DNA of 64,000 bases from Candidatus Zixiibacteriota bacterium (GCA_020051695.1 JAGVQM010000021.1:290895-354894), one strand, 5' to 3'; counted from the stretch's first letter, positions 50,945-59,937 are shown. Made by a program: numbers and translations. Notes: generated by a model from the sequence alone, not told the origin.

Positions 50945-52246
50945 TTATCCAGTGATTACGCCGAACACCAACCCGCTGATGGTGGCCATAACTATTACCA
51001 GCGATACGAATACCATCGTCTTCTTCATCCCCATGATGCTGCACAAAACAAGCATACTCGGCAGCGACAATGCCGGGCCGGCCAGAAGCAGCGCCAATGC
51101 CGGGCCTTTTCCCATGCCACTGCCCAAGAGGCCCTGCAGAATGGGGATTTCGGTCAGCGTGGCGAAATACATGAAAGCGCCCGCGACCGAGGCAAATAGA
51201 TTGGCCCAAAGAGAGTTACCACCGACCGAGCTGCTGATCCACTCGGAGGGAATGATCCCCTCATGACTAGGCCGGCCCAGAAGAAGTCCCGCGATGAGGA
51301 CGCCAAAGAGCAAAAGCGGCAGTATCTGCTTGGCAAAATCCCAGGATTGCTCGAACCAGGTGCCAATTTCGCCGTCACTAGTACTGGTGATGATTGACAA
51401 CCCGATAAAACCTGCGGCAAAAGGAATGAGCGGATATTCGCGAAAGAGCAATCCCAGCACTATGACAGGGATCGCGGCGGAGATAATCTTCCATGACTGC
51501 ACCTGAAACCACGTGATCAGTATCAACCCCAGGACTGCCGCCGACAAGCCCGTCAAGTACCACTTGATTTCGTAGATCGTATTCCAGACCCCGACCGGCT
51601 CGGTCGATTTTCCCCAGTTGGCAAACACAAGGATAGCAATCATCGCGGCGAAATAGAACACGGTCTGCCACAGCGGTCGGGCAGCCGGCGGATCCGGCTC
51701 GGCCATTTGAGCTTCAACTCTGGTCGTTTCCTCTTTCCGGTATATCAGGTGCATGAGCAGTCCCACAATAACGCTGAACACCACCGCTCCCACTGCTCTG
51801 GCAACACCCATTTCCAACCCCAAAATACGGGCCGTCAGGAAAATGGCCAAAACGTTAATTGCCGGGCCTGAGTACAGGAACGCGCTGGCCGGGCCCAGAC
51901 CGGCGCCCATACGATAGATACCGGCAAATAGCGGTAACACCGTACAGGAGCAGACAGCCAGAATCGTCCCGGAGACCGATGCTACACCATAGGCAAGCAC
52001 CTTATTCGCCTTAGCGCCAAGATAGCGCATCACGGAGGCCTGGCTGACAAACACGCCAATGGCTCCGGCAATGAAAAAAGCCGGAATCAAGCAGAGGACC
52101 ACATGTTCCTGTGCGTACCATTTGACCAGTTGCAATGACTCGGTGACAGCATTATCAAAACGCGGCTTTCCGACCGGCAGGTAAAAACTGACGAGGAATG
52201 CGGCCACAATCACCGCCAGGGGTTTCCATTCCCTTTTCCAGTTCAC
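50945..52246 (-). CDS. ArsP/YraQ-type permease
   Basis: Membrane protein of 433 residues with about ten helices, of the DUF318 permease group that includes ArsP (trivalent organoarsenical export) and YraQ. Marks are FFIAGAIGVFVSQASVMRYL, GTILAVCSCTVLPLFAGIYR with a conserved Cys pair, GAGLGPASAFLYSGPAINVL and the repeat-like GSGMGKGPALALLLAGPALS. The Cys-Ser-Cys in the fourth segment could bind a thiophilic substrate. A long soluble linker lies around residues 175-195. Start is GTG 52246. It stands between arsR and the small thioredoxins, the usual order for such permeases, supporting a metalloid role. Confidence 0.88.
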   Translation of the reverse strand: MNWKREWKPLAVIVAAFLVSFYLPVGKPRFDNAVTESLQLVKWYAQEHVVLCLIPAFFIAGAIGVFVSQASVMRYLGAKANKVLAYGVASVSGTILAVCSCTVLPLFAGIYRMGAGLGPASAFLYSGPAINVLAIFLTARILGLEMGVARAVGAVVFSVIVGLLMHLIYRKEETTRVEAQMAEPDPPAARPLWQTVFYFAAMIAILVFANWGKSTEPVGVWNTIYEIKWYLTGLSAAVLGLILITWFQVQSWKIISAAIPVIVLGLLFREYPLIPFAAGFIGLSIITSTSDGEIGTWFEQSWDFAKQILPLLLFGVLIAGLLLGRPSHEGIIPSEWISSSVGGNSLWANLFASVAGAFMYFATLTEIPILQGLLGSGMGKGPALALLLAGPALSLPSMLVLCSIMGMKKTMVFVSLVIVMATISGLVFGVITG

Positions 52247-52320
52247 GTTGTTACATCCCCAAAGATAGAATCGTTCACTGGGCTACTTGGCCTTTACGCC
52301 AAATATGTTCACCAAAAAAC

Positions 52321-52644
52321 TCATTTCCGCACGGCGGCCGACATCCGCCGTGCATTGGCGACCAGGACATCCTCGACGCAGCCGAAGAAATTCAGGATGC
52401 AGGGCACCCGCAGGCGGTAGAAAACCTGTTGACCGCGCTTTTCGTCCTCCAGAATCCCGGCATCTTTCAATACTGACAGGTGTTTGGAGACGGTCGAGAT
52501 GTCGGCCCCGATCAGATCGCGAAGCCCGCAAACGCACTTCTCCCCCCTGGACAGTTCATCGATAATGAACAGCCGGGTGGGATGCGCCATCGCTTTGATG
52601 ACCGCTGCCCGGGCTTCGTAACGGGCCTGAGTCTTTGCATCCAT
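52321..52644 (-). CDS. arsR: ArsR-family metalloregulator
   Basis: Winged-helix repressor of 107 residues. The metal-binding helix keeps two cysteines (ELSRGEKCVCGLRDLIGADI; CVC as in ArsR), and the recognition helix is STVSKHLSVLKDAGILEDEK with the wing RGQQVFYRLRV. A third Cys-containing segment, VPCILNFFGC, near the C-terminus may complete a three-thiolate arsenite site. It is encoded between ArsG-like and permease genes and should repress the island until arsenite or antimonite binds. ATG 52644 is preferred over the TTG one codon earlier. Confidence 0.92.
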   Translation of the reverse strand: MDAKTQARYEARAAVIKAMAHPTRLFIIDELSRGEKCVCGLRDLIGADISTVSKHLSVLKDAGILEDEKRGQQVFYRLRVPCILNFFGCVEDVLVANARRMSAAVRK

Positions 52645-52661
52645 CAACGAAACTCCGCTTT

Positions 52662-53354
52662 TTATACCACGTCAAAGATATAGGCCAGGGTGAAATAGAT
52701 GCCCACGACAATGAAGATCAGGCCGGTGCTCCATCGGGCCCAGCGTTCAAACTGGGTTATTTTATTGAACGCCCGGCCCAGCGAGTGCGCGCCCAATGCG
52801 ATAAGTATTGCGAAAGCGAAGACCGGCAGGGCCGTTCCGATGCCGTATGCGGTCGGCAGCAACACGCCGGAACGATAACTGACCGCCAGCGGAAGCAAAC
52901 TGCCGAAAAACAATGCCGCAGAAACCGGGCAAAACGACAACGCAAAGACGATCCCCAGCAAGCCCGCACCCCAGATACCCCAGCGTTCCGCCCGCTGTTG
53001 CAGCCGTTCACTGATCCCCAAACCGGACGTCGCAAACGAAATCAAATTCAGTAGAAACATCCCGACGATGATCAACATCGGCCCCAGCAATTTGATCATA
53101 TATTTTTGCAGCAGATGGGAGATATATGGCGCCGACAGCAAACCGGCAACCAGCAGCGCACCCAATGCCAGATAAGTCAGCGAACGGCCGGCCGTATACA
53201 GTACCCCGGCCCAGAACACCCGGCGCGGGCGGTCGACGCGGCGGCCGATATAGGAAATCGCCGCGATGTTGGTGGCCAGGGGGCAGGGACTAATCGAGGT
53301 CAGGATGCCCAACCACAACGCCGACGCCAGCCCGAACACAAAACCGTCCGTCAA
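52662..53354 (-). CDS. ArsG-like efflux permease (DsbD/CcdA superfamily)
   Basis: Membrane protein of 230 residues with six helices. It has the CcdA/LysE-like opening WLGILTSISPCPLATNIAAI and the matching AGLLGIVFALSFCPVSAALFF, each with a Cys-Pro in a helix, as in DsbD-type electron carriers. The group named ArsG, encoded with ArsF in aromatic-arsenical resistance, has this form. It could pass electrons or export an arsenical. The TTG start overlaps the ArsF stop (TTGA), with GGAG seven bases before. It lies upstream of arsR. Confidence 0.8.
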   Translation of the reverse strand: MTDGFVFGLASALWLGILTSISPCPLATNIAAISYIGRRVDRPRRVFWAGVLYTAGRSLTYLALGALLVAGLLSAPYISHLLQKYMIKLLGPMLIIVGMFLLNLISFATSGLGISERLQQRAERWGIWGAGLLGIVFALSFCPVSAALFFGSLLPLAVSYRSGVLLPTAYGIGTALPVFAFAILIALGAHSLGRAFNKITQFERWARWSTGLIFIVVGIYFTLAYIFDVV

Positions 53355-53839
53355 TTTGTCTGCTCCAGCTGCGCGCGGGTTTCTTTAGTAATATAGGTGA
53401 CGAACTTTTCCTTATCGCTTGTCAGATCCCAAACCTGATCGAGGTTTTTCCAGCCGGCCTGTTCACCATTTTGTATGCTCACCAGCACCACGGATTTGGC
53501 GGTCAGTTCGAAATCCGCGACAAAATGTTCATTCACTGGTTCATCCACATTCACGGCCTGCCATTGCAGACGCCCGGCCGCCAAGTCCGCCGCAAAGCCG
53601 GTCTGGATGGCCTCCTGAGTATAGGCCTCGATTTTCCGGCAGGTCGGACAACGCTGGCCGCCATAGAAGTAATAAGCAAGAACACGGTCGGCGGGCATGA
53701 CGTCCGCCTCTGCCGTCGCGATTTGTTGCGTATTTTCGGAAACCGCCGCCGATTGTCCGGACTCGCGCACCACCAGATACACGACACTGGCAGCGACGAA
53801 TAATAGTAATATCCCTGAAATGATATTCCTGGCTTTCAT
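53351..53839 (-). CDS. ArsF-like exported thioredoxin-fold protein
   Basis: Protein of 162 residues with an N-terminal membrane anchor (MKARNIISGILLLFVAASVV) and a periplasmic thioredoxin-like domain with the redox pair in LAYYFYGGQRCPTCRKIEAY (CPTC). The end VLVSIQNGEQAGWKNLDQVW fits the ArsF-type family found next to ArsG. Working with the DsbD-like ArsG it may keep a periplasmic thiol or an arsenical reduced. ATG 53839 follows AAGGAAACGG. It is the first gene of the minus-strand island, with a palindrome upstream. Confidence 0.8.
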   Translation of the reverse strand: MKARNIISGILLLFVAASVVYLVVRESGQSAAVSENTQQIATAEADVMPADRVLAYYFYGGQRCPTCRKIEAYTQEAIQTGFAADLAAGRLQWQAVNVDEPVNEHFVADFELTAKSVVLVSIQNGEQAGWKNLDQVWDLTSDKEKFVTYITKETRAQLEQTN

Positions 53840-53961
53840 CCGTTTCCTTCCCGCTGGATTATTTGAACCATACCTGCTTGACGGCGCTCATTCCTGTTTT
53901 AATCCCGCTTTTCTGCCTGCCCGTTTTTAATATACACATAAACGGATCATGCGATTAATTC

Positions 53962-53981
53962 ATTTGGTAATTTTGCCAAAT
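53962..53981 (-). promoter_or_regulatory. palindromic operator upstream of the ars genes
   Basis: ATTTGGTAATTTTGCCAAAT is a 20-base palindrome with one mismatched pair, about 125 bases before the ArsF start. On the minus strand TTGGCA may serve as -35 box. It is a good candidate for ArsR binding. The rest of 53840-54152 is AT-rich and gene-free. Confidence 0.45.
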
Positions 53982-54152
53982 AAGCAATTATAACTTGCTT
54001 TTGTCGGCGGCGGCTGATTTATCCATGACAGGTTGCGGGCGACATATCCTGAATTTTGGCAAACACTTATCTTTCGGGTCAAGTATGGTTTTGATATATG
54101 AAAAATGTCGGCGTGCAGGAAAACCGGCAAGTCCTCATGCGGAGTGATCGTG

Positions 54153-55238
54153 ATGATTAACAAAGATGATGTCATGAAAGTCCTGGAAAAAATCGACGAC
54201 CCGGAGTTGCACCGTTCTTTGGTCGAATTGAATATGGTCAAAAATGTGGCGGTCGATGATACCTCGGTCGTGATCGACATCGCCCTGACCATTCCCGGCT
54301 GCCCGCTTAAAGCCAAGATCCACAAGGACGTGACCGAGGGAGTCTCGGCCATGCCCGGTGTTAAAACCGTGCAGATCAATTTTTCCGCAATGAGCCAGGA
54401 TGAACGCAAAACCCTTACCGAAAAGCTCACTGGAAAATCGAAATATGCCGGTTTCAAGGACGTGCGGCCTAAACATGTGATCGCGGTCGCCTCCGGCAAG
54501 GGTGGGGTCGGCAAATCGACATTCACCGCCAATCTGGCCGTTGCCTTGGCGGCCGAAGGGTACCAGGTCGGGGTCATGGATGCCGATGTGTACGGCTTCT
54601 CGATGCCCCGGGCTTTGGGGATTGTCGGTCAACCGACCCTGATCGGTGATATGTTGATCCCGTTGGAGAATTACGGTGTGCGGTTAATGTCGATGGGTTT
54701 TTTTGCGGATGACGATAATCCAGTGATCTGGCGCGGCCCGTTGTTGCACAAGGCCATCAATCAGTTTATCGCGGATGTGCACTGGGGTAAACTGGACTAC
54801 CTGATGATTGACCTGCCGCCGGGGACGGGAGATGTGTCGATCACGATCTCGCAGGCGATCCCCGAGGCGCAGGTCCTGGTTGTCACGACGCCGCAGGCCG
54901 CGGCGCGCAGCGTGGCCGGACGCGTGGCTAAAATGGCCGAAAAAACCAACTTGAAGGTGATGGGTGTAGTGGAAAATATGTCGTACTATCAACTGCCCGA
55001 CGGTTCGAAGGACTTCATTTTCGGCAAGGGTGGCGGAGTGGAACTTGCGGGCCAACTTAATGTGCCGCTGCTGGGGCAGGTGCCGATCGAAACCCGGCTG
55101 CGCGAGGGTGGAGACACGGGGAAACCGATCGTGCTTTCGCCGGAGAAATCGCCGGCGGCCGAGGAAATCAGCAAAATCGCCCGTTCAGTGATTCGGAAAA
55201 CCATGGAGCAGGCGGCGCCGGTCGCGAGTGTGAACTGA
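54153..55238 (+). CDS. Mrp/ApbC-family P-loop iron-sulfur carrier
   Basis: Cytosolic protein of 361 residues. The first 90 form a MIP18/DUF59 domain (VLEKIDDPELHRSLVELNMV, then PGCPLKAKIHKDV). The NTPase domain follows: deviant Walker A IAVASGKGGVGKSTFTANLA, MDADVYGFSMPRALGI, DLPPGTGDVSITISQ and VVENMSYYQLPDGSKDFIFG. In typical Mrp/ApbC a CxxC sits in this last segment and binds the transferred Fe-S cluster; here no cysteine is present, so cluster binding must differ, as in some other Mrp forms. ATG 54153 has GGAG upstream. Confidence 0.9.
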   Translation: MINKDDVMKVLEKIDDPELHRSLVELNMVKNVAVDDTSVVIDIALTIPGCPLKAKIHKDVTEGVSAMPGVKTVQINFSAMSQDERKTLTEKLTGKSKYAGFKDVRPKHVIAVASGKGGVGKSTFTANLAVALAAEGYQVGVMDADVYGFSMPRALGIVGQPTLIGDMLIPLENYGVRLMSMGFFADDDNPVIWRGPLLHKAINQFIADVHWGKLDYLMIDLPPGTGDVSITISQAIPEAQVLVVTTPQAAARSVAGRVAKMAEKTNLKVMGVVENMSYYQLPDGSKDFIFGKGGGVELAGQLNVPLLGQVPIETRLREGGDTGKPIVLSPEKSPAAEEISKIARSVIRKTMEQAAPVASVN

Positions 55239-55265
55239 GCTTCGGCGACGTTGTGCGGATATTCG

Positions 55266-55297
55266 CCCCGGCGCGACATTTTTCCGCCGGGGTTTTC
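55266..55297 (+). terminator. intrinsic terminator
   Basis: CCCCGGCG (55266-55273) pairs with CGCCGGGG (55285-55292) and is followed by TTTTC. It ends the Mrp transcript. Confidence 0.75.
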
Positions 55298-55617
55298 ATT
55301 TGCGCATCCACGGACCGAAGTCTCTGAATATACAATTAATCCTATAACTATCATCGAGTTAACTGAAAACATTCCGATTGCCGGGACCCCATTATTTTCA
55401 TTTTTCCTCGAAAGTCGATAATTTTTGGTCCGATATATTCAATAGAGTATTCATCTCGCTTTTGCCCAAAGCACAATCCGTGGCGGTTGTATTCGGCAGG
55501 TCGGGCGCCGTAAGATTTTCCGATGTGACTGCCGAGCCGCGTTGGTTCTGCACCAAGGTATCGGGGTGGCTGCGACGCATGATTCAGTGGACGAACAGGA
55601 GCGTCCATCGATAACTC
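55298..55617. other. gene-free stretch before the M1-like gene
   Basis: No convincing coding frame. The first part is AT-rich and could hold the promoter of the next gene, but I see no box pair I would trust. Confidence 0.4.
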
Positions 55618-57957
55618 ATGAAAGCAGCCCATACCGACATAACTGTTCTGTCCCAGCCCCGGGGCGTGGGCCATTTCGGTCTCCGGGTGCGGAAAGCTGC
55701 CATTGCGGCAATCATTATCTTGATGGCACTTGCGCTGCCCGCCGCCGGCTTTGCCGCCGGCCATTTGGTGGCGGCCGACAGTCTGGTCTTATTCGAAATT
55801 CTTAATGCAGGGTTGGATTCCTCAAGTTCGGCAGTCGTTAACGATTTAACGTTGAATTTTCCGGATATTGAATTTCACTTCGAGAAAGGCAGTTTCTATC
55901 AGATAACTTACTCCGGTGGGCGGGCCTCCGGACTATATTTTGACGGAAACGGCACGGCTGTTTTTGCCCCATCCGATACCGGTGAAGCGCGGTGGCTGGA
56001 CGGCAAAACCGGTGGAGCCAATGGTGTCGAACGGTACCCGTTCACTCACCTGTACTGTCGTTTTGCCGATTGGCAGGAGTTAAAATTCTCGTCCCCGCCG
56101 GTCTTTACGCCGCTTCCGCATGCCGCATTGCCGGCGCAGTTGCACAAGCGGCTGGAGGAGTGGTTCACCGGAAATTTGCGTGCCGGGTGTTCGGTTGCGC
56201 CGCCGGTCAGGTTGTTTTACGATCGGAAATGCAAACGTCATCCGGGGAATGTCTACGCTGTATTCGGCCGCCGGGAGACCTCCGCCTCTGGTTGCCGTCA
56301 TTATAGCTTCATCCCCGAAGAGCGGAAGTCAATCAGTTATAACGGCTGGTGTCACTATGCCCCGGCGAATGCCGACAGCACGGTCGCCGATATGACCAGG
56401 AATTTGCTTCGGCCAATATGGTATGATTTTGAGGCACGAATCGACACCTCGACTCAGGTGAGTTTCAACCTCGAGGGCCATTTTGTCGTGTTGGATTCGG
56501 CGGTTTCCTCGATCTTCCTCGATTTGGCGCTCGATTTTTCGGTGAGTTCGGTTGTCGATGACGCGAATCTTCCGGTGCTCCATTGGCCGGCGCGCCATCC
56601 CCGCGAATACCCGGGTTTGCTGCTGCTGCTCAACCGCGCCTACAACCCGGGCGATACAGTACATCTGCGTTTTGCTTATCATGGCCGGCCCGAACACGTC
56701 TCGGACGGAGAAGCATATCATTTTCGCAAAGATGTTAGTTGGTTCCCGACGACGAAGTCGTTTTATTCGGCGGTTTTCGACGCCCGATTTGTCTGCCCGG
56801 CACGGTGGACAGTCGCCGCGACCGGCCAGAAAATCAAGGAAATAACCAGGGGAGCAGTGACCTCGTCTTATTGGGTGGTGTTGGAAGGGGCCGCGGGTTT
56901 TTCCTTTATGTTTGGCTCATTTGTCGGCAAGGAATACCGGTACGAGGGCATCCCTCCATTGAGTGTCCTGGTTCCTGTGGATTCCGGGGACGGACGGGAC
57001 CGACTGCAGGACAATGCGTATGAGTCCGCTGCCGCCGATATGCTGAATGCTTTAAGTTATTTCCGCCAGATTTTCGGCCCTTTCCCGTTCAGGAATTTGA
57101 CCGTCGTGGAAATGCCCGCGCCCGCCGCAGCGTATCCTTCACTGATTCAATTACCGCCTCAGATTTTCGGCGCCCGATGTTCGGATGCCGCGGGAACCGG
57201 CCGGGGGTGTGGTGTTGCCTGCCAATGGTGGGATAACCTCGTGCGGGCGGCAACCGATGAGGACCGGTGGTTCATTGACGGCATCGTCGAATATTCCTCG
57301 GCTTTATATATTCTCAAATCCCACAAACGGATGGATATTTTTAAGTCCACGCTTGATTCGTGGCGAGACAGTATTTTCGCCGCTGACCGGCGAATTCTGG
57401 GAGAACCCCGGCGGCATAGCAACAACGCCTCATTTCAGCGGGCCAAAGGCGCATGGGTGATCCATATGCTGCGGATGATGATGTTGGATTTAGATATTTC
57501 CACCGATAGGCGCTTTGCCGCCATGTTGCGCGATTTTTTGGAGTATTATCGGGGGCAAGAGGTTACCGCGCGGGACTTCCAGCATCAGGCCGAATTGTAT
57601 TATGGCGAATCGTTAGACTGGTTTTTCCGGCAATGGGTGTATTCTCCCGAAATTCCAACGTATTCATCGCGGTATCGGGTGGAGCAAGTACCCGACAACG
57701 GCTATTATGTGTATCTACAAGTGGAACAATTAGATGTGTCGGCCGGATTTCGCATGCCCGTGCCGCTGACGATTACCTTTCGTCACCGGCGGCCGTACCA
57801 CCAACGCATTTGGGTTTACCAGCATCACGTGTCCGTGACCATCGGTCCCTTTGACTCCATGCCGGAGCAGATAATATTCAATGATTTGGACGGAGTCCTG
57901 AGCCGATCGGGTGGGACTACCCTCCCACTGGCCGATACCGACCGCTCACCCCAATAA
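55618..57957 (+). CDS. exported M1-peptidase-like protein lacking zinc ligands
   Basis: Protein of up to 779 residues with an N-terminal hydrophobic segment (AIAAIIILMALALPAAGFAA). The middle and C-terminal parts follow the M1 aminopeptidase plan: an N-domain with FVVLDSAVSSIFLDLALDF, HLRFAYHG, SWFPTTKSFYSAVFDARFVC, then the catalytic-domain region. Where M1 enzymes have HEIAHQWWGN, this protein has CGVACQWWDN (Cys531, Cys535), so both His ligands and the catalytic Glu are gone; the third-ligand helix reads WFIDGIVEYSSAL with Asp for Glu. The later helices (GAWVIHMLRMMMLD, DFQHQAELYYGESLDWFFRQWVY) are kept. It is a pseudoenzyme, or it uses a different metal site. The start is uncertain because no ribosome binding site is seen. 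Confidence 0.78.
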   Translation: MKAAHTDITVLSQPRGVGHFGLRVRKAAIAAIIILMALALPAAGFAAGHLVAADSLVLFEILNAGLDSSSSAVVNDLTLNFPDIEFHFEKGSFYQITYSGGRASGLYFDGNGTAVFAPSDTGEARWLDGKTGGANGVERYPFTHLYCRFADWQELKFSSPPVFTPLPHAALPAQLHKRLEEWFTGNLRAGCSVAPPVRLFYDRKCKRHPGNVYAVFGRRETSASGCRHYSFIPEERKSISYNGWCHYAPANADSTVADMTRNLLRPIWYDFEARIDTSTQVSFNLEGHFVVLDSAVSSIFLDLALDFSVSSVVDDANLPVLHWPARHPREYPGLLLLLNRAYNPGDTVHLRFAYHGRPEHVSDGEAYHFRKDVSWFPTTKSFYSAVFDARFVCPARWTVAATGQKIKEITRGAVTSSYWVVLEGAAGFSFMFGSFVGKEYRYEGIPPLSVLVPVDSGDGRDRLQDNAYESAAADMLNALSYFRQIFGPFPFRNLTVVEMPAPAAAYPSLIQLPPQIFGARCSDAAGTGRGCGVACQWWDNLVRAATDEDRWFIDGIVEYSSALYILKSHKRMDIFKSTLDSWRDSIFAADRRILGEPRRHSNNASFQRAKGAWVIHMLRMMMLDLDISTDRRFAAMLRDFLEYYRGQEVTARDFQHQAELYYGESLDWFFRQWVYSPEIPTYSSRYRVEQVPDNGYYVYLQVEQLDVSAGFRMPVPLTITFRHRRPYHQRIWVYQHHVSVTIGPFDSMPEQIIFNDLDGVLSRSGGTTLPLADTDRSPQ

Positions 57958-58104
57958 AAAAAATCGCCCGCCCGACATTTTTTTGCTGCCGGACGGTAAA
58001 GTCCTGGTCGGCGGCGACGAAAAAACATTTGAAATCGCCGTGGGGCGATAAAGCCGTAACAGGGTAGATCGCGAACAATTATTGTTTGAAGGAGGACAAA
58101 CCAG

Positions 58105-58284
58105 ATGCGATGCGCCCAATGTGGTGGGGTTATACGACGCGATCCGGTCTGGAGCAACGGGGACCCGTTTTGTACGCTGGAATGCGCCGAGGAAAGCAGA
58201 TTAATTGGTGATGATTATGATGACGACGACGCGCCGGTCTCGGAGATGCACGCGTTGTTTGGAGCAGATGACGACGATTTTTAA
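58105..58284 (+). CDS. small zinc-ribbon-like protein with acidic tail
   Basis: A short gene of 59 codons: MRCAQCGGVIRRDPVWSNGD, then PFCTLECAEESRLIG, then an Asp-rich tail with DDYDDDDAP and a final ADDDDF. CxxC (3-6) and CxxxC (23-27) can bind one zinc ion, as in MYND/TRASH-like knuckles. GAAGGAGG lies just upstream and a terminator follows, so it looks like an independent small transcript. The acidic tail recalls the ribbon protein at 13164. Function unknown. Confidence 0.7.
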   Translation: MRCAQCGGVIRRDPVWSNGDPFCTLECAEESRLIGDDYDDDDAPVSEMHALFGADDDDF

Positions 58285-58326
58285 CCAGCGGTTTCGGAGC
58301 CGGCAAGGCCGGTAAAAACATTTAAG

Positions 58327-58352
58327 ACCCCCGCAGGCGCGGGGGTTTTTTT
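58327..58352 (+). terminator. intrinsic terminator
   Basis: ACCCCCGC (58327-58334), loop AGGC, GCGGGGGT (58339-58346), then a T-run to 58352. It serves the small zinc-ribbon gene and sits between convergent genes. Confidence 0.9.
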
Positions 58353-58374
58353 ATCGGTAATGAATAGCAGTGCG

Positions 58375-59385
58375 CTAGTCCTTGACGTCGGCCAGCAGCT
58401 TGTTCACAATCTGCAACGAATCGACACCATCGGCCTCGGCGTTAAACGAGGTGACTATGCGGTGGCGCAGGACCGGCCGCGCCACGCGGCGGACGTCGTC
58501 GATGGCCGGGGTCGGCCGCCCGTCCAGGATCGCGCGGGTCTTGGCCCCGAGAATTAAATACTGCGAGGCCCGCGGCCCGGCGCCCCAACTGACCCAATCC
58601 TTAATATATTGCGGCGAGGCGGATTCGGACGGGCGTGTCGAGCGGACAAGATTGACCGCGTATTCGATAACATGATCGGCGACCGGCACACGCCGGACCA
58701 GCGCCTGCAGGCGTGAGATTTCCTCGCCGTTCATGACCTTCTGCACGTCATGGGCCATGGCCGAGGTCGTGGTCTTCACGATACGCTGTTCCTCGGCCTT
58801 ATCCGGATAATCGATATAGATATTGAACATGAACCGGTCGAGCTGGGCCTCGGGGAGCGGATACGTCCCCTCCTGCTCGATGGGGTTTTGCGTGGCCAGC
58901 ACAAAAAAAGGTTCGATGAGCTTGTAGGTTTCGCCGGAGGCCGTGACCTCGTGCTCCTGCATGGCTTGCAATAAGGCGGCCTGGGTTTTCGGGGGGGTGC
59001 GGTTGATTTCATCGGCCAGGACGATATTGGCGAACACCGGTCCTTTGACAAACCGGAACCGGCGCTTGCCGGTGGTGTGGTCATCCTCCAGGATTTCCGT
59101 CCCCGTAATGTCCGAGGGCATCAGATCGGGGGTGAACTGAATCCGGGAAAACTTCAAATCCAGCACCCGCGACAACGTGGAAACCAGCAGGGTCTTGGCC
59201 AGGCCGGGCACCCCGACAATCAGGCAGTGGCCGTTGGACAGGATGGTAATCAGTAGTTCCTCGACCACCCGCTCCTGTCCGATGATTACTTTGGCTATTT
59301 CGGTTTTGATCGTTTGGAATGCGGCATTGAGCCGTTCAACGATTTGCAGGTCATCCTGGGCTACGGTCGTTTTTGCTTCGCTCAC
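58375..59385 (-). CDS. MoxR-family AAA+ ATPase
   Basis: ATPase of 336 residues. Walker A is HCLIVGVPGLAKTLLVSTLS, Walker B VLADEINRTPPKTQAALLQA, sensor 1 FFVLATQNPIEQEGTYPLPE and the lid domain contains VSWGAGPRASQYLILGAKTR. MoxR proteins act as chaperones that load metals or activate complexes containing von Willebrand A proteins; such partners are usually encoded next to them, but here none is visible downstream within the window (the gene ends before the convergent ribbon gene). Start GTG 59385 follows AAGGAG. Confidence 0.92.
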   Translation of the reverse strand: MSEAKTTVAQDDLQIVERLNAAFQTIKTEIAKVIIGQERVVEELLITILSNGHCLIVGVPGLAKTLLVSTLSRVLDLKFSRIQFTPDLMPSDITGTEILEDDHTTGKRRFRFVKGPVFANIVLADEINRTPPKTQAALLQAMQEHEVTASGETYKLIEPFFVLATQNPIEQEGTYPLPEAQLDRFMFNIYIDYPDKAEEQRIVKTTTSAMAHDVQKVMNGEEISRLQALVRRVPVADHVIEYAVNLVRSTRPSESASPQYIKDWVSWGAGPRASQYLILGAKTRAILDGRPTPAIDDVRRVARPVLRHRIVTSFNAEADGVDSLQIVNKLLADVKD

Positions 59386-59585
59386 TTCGGCTCCTTTGCC
59401 AAATCTGTCCGGCTGCGCCCTCGGCGCCGGCGGTGGATATTATACCGATTTTACCGGCGGACTGTTGCCGTGTCAAAGGCATTTGTCGTCAAATAATGTT
59501 GAATTTTCCACTTTTCGCCCCATTTTTGGCTTGCCGTCGCCCGGGCGGCGATTATTTTGGCGCACGGAATTGGTTTGATTTCATC

Positions 59586-59714
59586 ATGGGGGGGCAAGCG
59601 GATATGCCGTTTTGGACGATTTTCTGGGTGGTTATGCCACCAATCGCGCTGTTGATCTCGGCATTTGCCGTGTTTTTTATCCGCGACGCGAAAGAACAAC
59701 ACACGCGTAAATAG
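59586..59714 (+). CDS. possible small single-helix membrane protein
   Basis: A frame of 42 codons encodes MGGQADMPFWTIFWVVMPPI, then ALLISAFAVFFIRDAKEQHT: one transmembrane helix with a charged cytoplasmic end. An inner ATG at 59604 is also possible. It starts about 200 bases from the divergent moxR. No family is recognised and the ribosome binding site is only a G-run, so it may be chance. Confidence 0.35.
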   Translation: MGGQADMPFWTIFWVVMPPIALLISAFAVFFIRDAKEQHTRK

Positions 59715-59937
59715 TTGGTCCCGCACTTTGCGGCTTTTGAGGGTTTCCGGCCGTGGTGTTTGTGATCGGGTTGGCTGGCTTTCGGCTGACCGAAACGATC
59801 GGAGATTATCTGCGGCCGGACGGCGGCTCGGCCCGTGGGGCGTGGCCTTTTCCGTGCGCGCCTTCGACGCATCGGTTCGGCTTTTTGATGAGTGGTCATC
59901 CGGCACGATGATATCGGCGGACCGTCCTTTTTAGGTG

